Source: Acidobacteriota bacterium
GTDB lineage: Bacteria > Acidobacteriota > Terriglobia > Terriglobales > Acidobacteriaceae
Length of the DNA: 5,016 nt
NCBI GenBank assembly: GCA_021778875.1
Contig: JAJYBT010000299.1
Coordinates: forward strand, 1-5,016
Direction of reading: 5' to 3'
Shown: positions 1-4,002 of the stretch, in pieces
How positions within the stretch are numbered: position 1 is the first letter of the stretch
How the letters are laid out: every line of letters starts with the position of its first letter
The notes under the pieces: generated by a model
Seen by the model: only the letters and a program-made list of their open reading frames with translations
What the model was told of the DNA's origin: nothing
Databases searched by the model: none
Program-made: the position numbers and the translations under genes

Positions 1-871
1 CCACGTTGCGGTCATTGTCCTGGACGCCCGCGTAGTGATCCTTCACCAACTCCTCCAGCGACCGCGGATCGTCGCTGAACACCTCCGAGTACCCAATCTT
101 GTTGTCCGCATCGGCCACCGCGCGCGGCTTGCCCGGGTATCCCTTCGCATCCTCGTCAAACGTGGACGGCACCGGAATCGCAACCCCGTTGAAGTCGTTC
201 ACCATGTCCTTCGGCCTGTAAAACGGCGCATGCGGCGCATAGAACCACAGGAACATGCAGAAGGGCTTCGTCCGGTCCTGGCCGAGCCACTCCACCGCCT
301 TCCGCGTCAACAGCGTGTCCACATACTCGCCTTCGTAGAGCTTTGCCGGTCCATATTGCCCGCGTATACCTTCCGTGATCCGCGGCCGGTAGTAGTCCGC
401 CTGCCCCACAAAGCCGAAGTAGTAGTCCCAGTTGTGCTCCATCAGCGCGCCTTCAATGTGCGACTTGCCCAGGAACGCCGTCTCGTAGCCCGCCTTCTGC
501 AGCAGGTCAGACACCAGCGGAAACCGTGCCGGAATCTTCCCCTGCACGTTCGACACCGCTCCCGTCGTATGCGAATACATGCCCGTCAGCATCGTCGCGC
601 GCGAGGGCAGGCACAGCGCGTTCACCACAAACGCATTCTTGAACGTGCATCCTTCGCGGCCGATGCGGTCCATGTTCGGCGTGCGAAGCACCTTGTTGCC
701 GGTCAGGGACAACTCGTCCCCGCGCAGCCCCTCGCCCACAAAACATACAATGTTCGGCTTCCTGCTCCCGCTGTTCAACCCCTGCGCAAAGCTCTCCAGA
801 GCATCCAGCCCGCACGCCGCAGCGCCCGCGGTCCCAGCAATGTACTTCAAAACCGTACGACGAGTTTCCAT
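1..871 (-). CDS. Tat-exported sulfatase (alkaline-phosphatase fold), C-terminus off the window
   Basis: The visible 290 residues are the N-terminal part of a type I sulfatase, an enzyme that hydrolyses sulfate esters outside the cytoplasm. Residues 4-9 (TRRTVL) followed by a hydrophobic Ala/Gly stretch form a twin-arginine signal, with a possible cleavage site after SFA at residue 29. The active-site motif CLPSR is at residues 87-91; Cys87 is the residue that would become formylglycine. TPNMDRIGREG (64-74), LTGMYSHTTG (95-104), GYETAFLGKSH with Lys136 and His138, and APHAP with His214 all fit the family. The usual Asp-Asp metal pair after the first beta strand reads Glu47-Gly48, which is odd. 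The ATG at 871 is chosen because the Tat motif follows at once and AGAGGG lies 4 bases upstream. The later family motifs (DNGxxxG) lie outside the window. The substrate cannot be told from this part; a formylglycine-generating enzyme would be needed elsewhere. Confidence 0.9.
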   Translation of the reverse strand, partial: METRRTVLKYIAGTAGAAACGLDALESFAQGLNSGSRKPNIVCFVGEGLRGDELSLTGNKVLRTPNMDRIGREGCTFKNAFVVNALCLPSRATMLTGMYSHTTGAVSNVQGKIPARFPLVSDLLQKAGYETAFLGKSHIEGALMEHNWDYYFGFVGQADYYRPRITEGIRGQYGPAKLYEGEYVDTLLTRKAVEWLGQDRTKPFCMFLWFYAPHAPFYRPKDMVNDFNGVAIPVPSTFDEDAKGYPGKPRAVADADNKIGYSEVFSDDPRSLEELVKDHYAGVQDNDRNV

Positions 872-892
872 AGAGCCCTCTGACCGTACATA

Positions 893-921
893 GTGGTAAC
901 CAATCTACTGACCCCAGTCAA
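893..921 (-). promoter_or_regulatory. Weak candidate promoter for the sulfatase gene
   Basis: On the minus strand TTGACT (916-921) is a good -35-like hexamer, but the hexamer 17 bases downstream is TACCAC (893-898), a poor -10. The position, about 20 bases before the start codon, is suitable. The -10 mismatch keeps this tentative. Confidence 0.22.
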
Positions 922-950
922 CCCGCATCCGTGCAAGCGCGTTCCTTCGT

Positions 951-978
951 CAGCTGGTAGCTGGTAGCTGTCAGCTGT
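951..978. repeat. Four tandem copies of a 7-bp repeat, YAGCTGK
   Basis: The copies are CAGCTGG, TAGCTGG, TAGCTGT and CAGCTGT, end to end, in the gap between dut and the sulfatase gene and ending 4 bases beyond the dut stop codon. Each contains the self-complementary AGCT and two contain CAGCTG. The 28 bases are a simple-sequence repeat; no function is evident. The rest of the 110-base gap shows only the candidate sulfatase promoter. Confidence 0.75.
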
Positions 979-981
979 CTC

Positions 982-1416
982 TCACCGCCCCGAGCTGCCA
1001 AACCCCTTCTCCGCGCGCAGCGACACTTCCAGTGTTTTCACCTCTTGGACAGGGCCCGTCAGGACAGGAACAGGAATCATCTGCGCGATCTTCTCGCCGG
1101 CCTTCAACTCCACCACCGCATCGCCCAGGTTGGTCATCAGGATCTGAATCTCGCCGCGATATCCCGCGTCAATCACGCCCGCCGTCGTCGCAACGCCCCG
1201 CGCCGCCATCGACGACCGGTCGCGCACCAGCAGCCCCAGCGCCGCGCCCGACTCCGGATGTCGCGCCTCCACGGCAATGCCCGTCCGCACACGCACCGTG
1301 GCATGCGGCTCCAGCCGCGCGCCCTCCAGTGCAAACACGTCATAGCCCAGGTCTTCGCCGGGATGCGCCACCACCGGCAGCCGGGCGCCAATTTCAAGCA
1401 GCTTCACGCGCAACAT
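982..1416 (-). CDS. dut: dUTP diphosphatase (dUTPase)
   Basis: This 144-residue protein has the length and all five motifs of the homotrimeric dUTPase family, which hydrolyses dUTP to dUMP and pyrophosphate in the cytoplasm. That keeps uracil out of DNA and supplies dUMP for thymidylate synthesis. Motif 1 is EDLGYDVFA (21-29). Motif 2 is RDRSSMAARGV (65-75), a variant of the usual PRSGLA. Motif 3 is GVIDAGYRGE (80-89), with catalytic Asp83 and the uracil-pocket Tyr86. Motif 4 is AGEKIAQM (106-113). Motif 5 is the glycine-rich GFGSSG (138-143) at the C-terminus. The start is the ATG at 1416, which places the first beta strand (LRVKLLEIGARLP) normally; no strong Shine-Dalgarno sequence or promoter precedes it. 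It lies downstream of rnpB on the same strand, with the 9-mer repeat array between them. The related dCTP deaminase is excluded by the motif 3 wording and the short length. Confidence 0.95.
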   Translation of the reverse strand: MLRVKLLEIGARLPVVAHPGEDLGYDVFALEGARLEPHATVRVRTGIAVEARHPESGAALGLLVRDRSSMAARGVATTAGVIDAGYRGEIQILMTNLGDAVVELKAGEKIAQMIPVPVLTGPVQEVKTLEVSLRAEKGFGSSGR

Positions 1417-1443
1417 GTGTTCGATGGTAGCAGCGTTGAGAGC

Positions 1444-1570
1444 GGAGCTGGCCGCCCGCTATCACGGGCGAGTTAGCGGAGCTAGCGGTGTTAGCGGTGT
1501 TAGCAAGGCTACCCCACACTGGCGTGGCCGCGCGGCAGCCTTGGCTAACTCCGCCAACTCCGCCAACTCC
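1444..1570. repeat. Inverted array of a 9-bp repeat (consensus GGAGTTAGC) forming a long hairpin
   Basis: Four contiguous 9-mers lie at 1469-1504 (CGAGTTAGC, GGAGCTAGC, GGTGTTAGC twice), with an isolated relative GGAGCTGGC at 1444-1452. Three inverted copies (GCTAACTCC, then GCCAACTCC twice) lie at 1544-1570. The flanking AAGGCT (1505-1510) pairs with AGCCTT (1537-1542), so 1478-1510 folds onto 1537-1570 with a 26-base loop and a bulge at 1543. A small separate hairpin, CGCCCG/CGGGCG with a 6-base loop, sits at 1453-1470, just upstream of dut. Together with the terminator-like hairpin this accounts for the gene-free 1417-1635 stretch. The element could be a mobile REP-like repeat or a structured leader of dut. 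Confidence 0.8.
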
Positions 1571-1582
1571 GCTTTCGCCCCC

Positions 1583-1623
1583 AAAATGGCCAGCCCCGGC
1601 TGGGGTACTCCCAACCGGGGCTG
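1583..1623 (-). terminator. Terminator-like hairpin downstream of rnpB
   Basis: On the minus strand, beginning 13 bases past the end of rnpB, two 14-base arms (1610-1623 and 1591-1604) pair fully, with one G-U pair and a 5-base loop. TTTT follows 4 bases later (1583-1586). The long GC-rich stem fits a rho-independent terminator, but the T run is short and displaced. It may instead protect or help process the rnpB 3' end. Confidence 0.5.
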
Positions 1624-1635
1624 CTTTGTTCATTC

Positions 1636-2123
1636 GGCAAAAGGACCTGTAAGCCGAATTCTGTCGTGTGCGGTCATTCCTCTAGGCGTCGCGTCACCGC
1701 GAGCGCTCATCAGCGACCTACCCGGAGGTTTCGGCAATTGCTTGAGCCGCCTTGCCGCATCGGGCCGATGCGCAGCCGCCGCCTGACTCTTGGCGAGGGC
1801 TTCCCTCCCTATTTGGTCTTGCTCCGTGTGGGGTTTACCCTGCCTCCGGCGTTACCGTCGGAGCGGTGCGCTCTTACCGCACCATTTCACCCTTACCCCG
1901 GCACCAGGCGCGGTCGCCAAACCAACTCAGGCGAACCGGCCCGGGATCGCCCTCGATAACGAGGGGTAGCCGGGGCGGTATATTTTCTGTGGCACTGGCC
2001 GTCCGTGAGCCTTAAAGCTCACGTCCCGGACGTTATCCGGCACACTGCCCTGCGGAGTTCGGACTTTCCTCCCCCGGCAGCCGCGCAAGCAGCCACCGGC
2101 AGCGACCGCCCGGTCCTCCTGCC
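1636..2123 (-). ncRNA. rnpB: RNase P RNA, bacterial class A
   Basis: This is the catalytic RNA of RNase P, which with the RnpA protein removes 5' leaders from precursor tRNAs. On the minus strand the conserved blocks come in order: GGAGGAAAGTCC (within 2054-2072), ACAGAAAATATACCGCC (1974-1990), GGTAAGGGTGAAA and GGTGCGGTAAGAGCGCACC (1865-1897), and the CCA-binding L15 loop GGGTAAACCC (1831-1840). These are followed by GCAAGACCAAATAGG (1808-1822), AGGAATGACCGC (1670-1681) and the terminal ACAGAATTCGGCTTACAGG (to 1646). The ends are set by a 12-bp P1 helix pairing 2112-2123 with 1636-1647, including two G-U pairs. At about 488 nt it is longer than the 377 nt E. coli RNA, with much of the extra length in the P12 region (about 1900-1973). 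No protein is encoded here. Confidence 0.97.
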
Positions 2124-2139
2124 ATTTCCAGTTTACCGC
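2124..2139 (-). promoter_or_regulatory. Candidate -10 region of rnpB
   Basis: TAAACT (2130-2135, minus strand) matches four of six -10 consensus bases and ends 7 bases before the inferred first base of rnpB, the normal distance. No convincing -35 is seen 16-18 bases further upstream. The surrounding word GCGGTAAACTG recurs upstream of mntA. Confidence 0.4.
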
Positions 2140-2231
2140 GAAAACGGCTCTACCAGTTGCGGTAGGGGATTTGGGTAGAACGGACTGAACGCCCGTTGGG
2201 GCAGGCCTGAAGCAGACCATTGATTTTCGAC

Positions 2232-2600
2232 TCAGCCGTTCCCTGGTATCTCTCCAAGCACCGCCGCAATCTCCCTGCGCAGGTCAGGCAGGTCCAATTC
2301 CACCGTATCCCAAATCATGGCAGCACTTACTGCGAAATAGCCGTGAGCGACTCGATTCCTCATTCCATAAATCTGGGCAAAGGGAATCGAGGGATACTTG
2401 ACGGCAAACTCGGGTCTAACCTCCAGCAGATTATTGGCAGCCTCGCCGATGATTTCAATATTGCGGACAACAGCGTCCTGCAACATGTCGTTTGCGAGGA
2501 ATCCTTCCCTGCTCTCACCCGCGGTGTACTGCATGATGCGGTCTGCAGCCTCCAGCATGTGGAGCAGGTAGTCCCGGGCGCGGAACTCGTGTTTGTTCAC
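2232..2600 (-). CDS. hepT: HepT-like HEPN-domain toxin (DUF86) of an MNT/HEPN module
   Basis: This 122-residue, all-helical protein belongs to the HEPN/DUF86 family. The RX4HXY signature is intact at residues 81-88 (RNRVAHGY): Arg81 and His86 are the RNase residues and Tyr88 is the tyrosine that the partner MntA AMPylates in characterised systems. EIIGEAANNL (49-58) is a typical family helix. In studied homologues HepT cleaves RNA and is silenced by its nucleotidyltransferase partner. The gene starts with GTG, and its first four bases (GTGA, 2597-2600) overlap the stop codon of the upstream mntA. This indicates translational coupling and a two-gene operon. It ends about 110 bases before rnpB on the same strand; that gap holds only a small GCCC/GGGC hairpin (near 2192-2203) and the rnpB promoter. 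Substrate RNA cannot be inferred. The symbol follows the family name. Confidence 0.9.
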   Translation of the reverse strand: MNKHEFRARDYLLHMLEAADRIMQYTAGESREGFLANDMLQDAVVRNIEIIGEAANNLLEVRPEFAVKYPSIPFAQIYGMRNRVAHGYFAVSAAMIWDTVELDLPDLRREIAAVLGEIPGNG

Positions 2601-2887
2601 AGGGGCGCGGCCTCGGCAAGAACCTTGCCACGCAGGCGGGGATGGATCTCTTCCGGCGTGTGGAGATCGATCCTGATTCCGGTGCTTTGCTCCAGTTGAG
2701 CCTGGAGTCTCACCATAGTCAGCAGGCTGGCACGCGGCGCTGGGTCGACCAGGATGTCGAGGTCGCTGCCTTCCCGGTCTTCGCCGCGCACCACGCTTCC
2801 AAACACGCGCGGGTTTGCCATCCCCGCCTGCTGCACGAGCTGGCGGATTGCATCCCGATGTTGCGGCAAAATCTCAGATGGTCGCAT
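2597..2887 (-). CDS. mntA: MntA-like minimal nucleotidyltransferase antitoxin
   Basis: This 96-residue minimal nucleotidyltransferase carries the GSX10DXD motif at residues 30-44 (Gly30-Ser31, Asp42, Asp44), with the third metal ligand Asp74 in IRIDLHT. All catalytic residues are present. Characterised MntA proteins transfer AMP units to the tyrosine of the HepT RX4HXY motif and so neutralise the toxin; the intact motifs in both genes support the same role here. The ATG at 2887 is preferred because the GAGAGA tract at 2894-2899 lies a suitable distance upstream and family members usually begin close to such a helix. A TTG at 2905 would add six residues (102 in total) but would swallow that ribosome-binding site. 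It is the first gene of the pair and overlaps hepT by four bases. Its upstream region is shared with the divergent lipB. Confidence 0.88.
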   Translation of the reverse strand: MRPSEILPQHRDAIRQLVQQAGMANPRVFGSVVRGEDREGSDLDILVDPAPRASLLTMVRLQAQLEQSTGIRIDLHTPEEIHPRLRGKVLAEAAPL

Positions 2888-2907
2888 AGCAGCTATCTCT
2901 CTCAACT

Positions 2908-2924
2908 CGCTTTCAGTTTACCGC
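2908..2924 (-). promoter_or_regulatory. Candidate -10 region of mntA-hepT
   Basis: GCGGTAAACTG on the minus strand (2914-2924) contains TAAACT (2915-2920) and is identical over 11 bases to the word at the rnpB promoter. A start near 2908 would leave a leader of about 20 bases carrying the ribosome-binding site. TAGAAT a little upstream (near 2928-2933) is an alternative -10. Neither has a good -35. Confidence 0.33.
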
Positions 2925-2995
2925 CGATTCTACCCGTTCGCGTATGGTATCTCCGCATCAAGCCACTCCCCATCTCGCTACAATCAAAGTCAGCA

Positions 2996-3910
2996 ATGAT
3001 CCAGTACCTCTATCTCGGACGCGTCGGCTATGACGACGCTCTGCGCCTGCAAGCTGAGATAGCCGAGCTGCGCCTCGCGGGCCGCGTCGAGAACGTCCTG
3101 CTGCTGCTCGAACATCCGCCCGTGCTCACGCTGGGGCGCAACGCCAACCGCTCCAATATCCTCGCCACCGACGAACTGCTCGCCCGGCGCGGCGTTACGC
3201 TTCATGAGATTAATCGCGGCGGCGACGTCACCTATCACGGGCCCGGCCAACTCGTCGGCTATCCCATCTTTGACCTGCGCAGCCTCAAAAGATCTGGCAG
3301 CGGGGTCCCCAACGACAGGTCTTCGTCGTTGGTGCAGTCCGGCAACCGCCTCGGCCCCGTGGACTTCGTGCGCATGATGGAAGAGGCGCTCATTCGTCTC
3401 TGCGGCGTCTACGGCGTGCGCGCCGGCCGCATCGCTGGATTAACGGGCGTCTGGTGTTCTGCGGACGGCGGAGTTTTGGGCGAGAGCGGAAGCACTGCAA
3501 CCAGCCCCCGCAAAATTGCCGCCATCGGCATTCACGTCTCGCGCGGCATCACGTCCCACGGCTTCGCCTTCAACGTCACCACCGACCTGCGCGACTTCCA
3601 GCTCATCAACCCCTGCGGCATTACCGACAAGCCCGTCACCAGCCTCGAGCTCGAAGTGGCCCGCGATCCCGAGCGCTCTACCGCCCTGCCCAGCCTTGAA
3701 GCCATCGCCCACCAGGCCGCGCGCCAGTTCGGCCTCGTCTTCGGCCAGCAGGTGCTCGCGGTTGAGAGCCTTGAAGCGTTGCGGGCATACGCCGCGGTAA
3801 CGCAGTCCGTGCCGCAGGTGCCGCAGGCACCCGCTCAGGACACGCCCCTGCAGGTCCCACGAGAGGTCGAACGCCTGTTGCACATTCCGGAGCGCCCCAC
3901 CCGCGCCTGA
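2996..3910 (+). CDS. lipB: Lipoyl(octanoyl) transferase
   Basis: LipB moves octanoyl groups from acyl carrier protein to lysines of lipoyl domains, the first step of cytoplasmic lipoate synthesis. Family hallmarks are EHPPVLTLGRNA (39-50), RGGDVTYHGPGQLVGYP (74-90), the catalytic Lys173 in PRKIAAIG, SHGFAFNV (187-194) and the catalytic Cys207 in INPCGI. At 304 residues it exceeds the usual 210-240. There is an extra block at about residues 99-121 between FDLRSLK and VDFVRM, a loose Gly/Ser segment at 154-170 before Lys173, and a Pro/Gln-rich tail from about 270. The ATG at 2996 is chosen because YLYLGRVGYDDAL is the normal N-terminus. The reading frame is open upstream to 2642, but that part lies antisense to mntA. 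TACAAT at 2979-2984 could be a -10 only if the leader were very short. The E2 gene, whose product is a LipB substrate, follows 92 bases downstream. Confidence 0.94.
   Translation: MIQYLYLGRVGYDDALRLQAEIAELRLAGRVENVLLLLEHPPVLTLGRNANRSNILATDELLARRGVTLHEINRGGDVTYHGPGQLVGYPIFDLRSLKRSGSGVPNDRSSSLVQSGNRLGPVDFVRMMEEALIRLCGVYGVRAGRIAGLTGVWCSADGGVLGESGSTATSPRKIAAIGIHVSRGITSHGFAFNVTTDLRDFQLINPCGITDKPVTSLELEVARDPERSTALPSLEAIAHQAARQFGLVFGQQVLAVESLEALRAYAAVTQSVPQVPQAPAQDTPLQVPREVERLLHIPERPTRA
3307..3334. repeat. Palindromic element inside lipB
   Basis: CCAACGAC (3309-3316) and GTCGTTGG (3325-3332) form a perfect 8-bp inverted repeat around an 8-base loop; C3307 and G3334 extend it across one mismatch. 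It lies exactly in the extra segment of LipB (residues 104-113) that separates two conserved family blocks, and it keeps the frame. It looks like an inserted REP-type repeat. Confidence 0.65.
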
Positions 3911-3944
3911 GCGCCGTCGTTCCCCCCTGCAAAGGCAAGCGATT

Positions 3945-3984
3945 TATAATCCGGCAGGAACCGGGCGCGCTCCATAATCCGGCA
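3945..3984 (+). promoter_or_regulatory. Candidate promoter and 11-bp direct repeat upstream of the E2 gene
   Basis: A perfect TATAAT (3945-3950) lies 52 bases before the E2 start, though no good -35 is visible. The word ATAATCCGGCA occurs twice, at 3946-3956 and 3974-3984, 28 bases apart, so the first copy overlaps the -10. This could be a pair of operator sites or a duplicated promoter piece. A ribosome-binding site, GGAGAG, follows at 3989-3994. Confidence 0.38.
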
Positions 3985-4002
3985 TTGCGGAGAGAACGAT
4001 CC

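Noticed and set aside
1..871. Lipoprotein signal (AAAC at residues 17-20) in the sulfatase
   Set aside because: The lipobox lacks the usual Leu at -3; a Tat signal with ordinary cleavage fits better, though lipidation is not excluded.
35..883. Long open frame on the plus strand opposite the sulfatase
   Set aside because: Arg/His/Pro-rich translation with no family features; it is the antisense shadow of a GC-rich gene with clear sulfatase motifs.
1444..1570. CRISPR array
   Set aside because: The 9-bp units are contiguous, have no spacers, and occur in inverted orientation; no cas genes are present.
2140..2175. tRNA-like wording (CAACTGGTAGAGC) on the minus strand upstream of rnpB
   Set aside because: It resembles a D arm, but no acceptor, anticodon or T arm can be built around it.
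1927..2220. Open frame within rnpB
   Set aside because: It reads through conserved RNase P RNA sequence, so it is not a protein gene.
2888..2905. TTG start for mntA giving 102 residues
   Set aside because: The ATG at 2887 has a ribosome-binding site that this longer form would include in the coding region.
2642..2995. N-terminal extension of lipB by 118 codons
   Set aside because: It lies antisense to mntA, has no LipB-like content, and the ATG at 2996 gives the normal family N-terminus.
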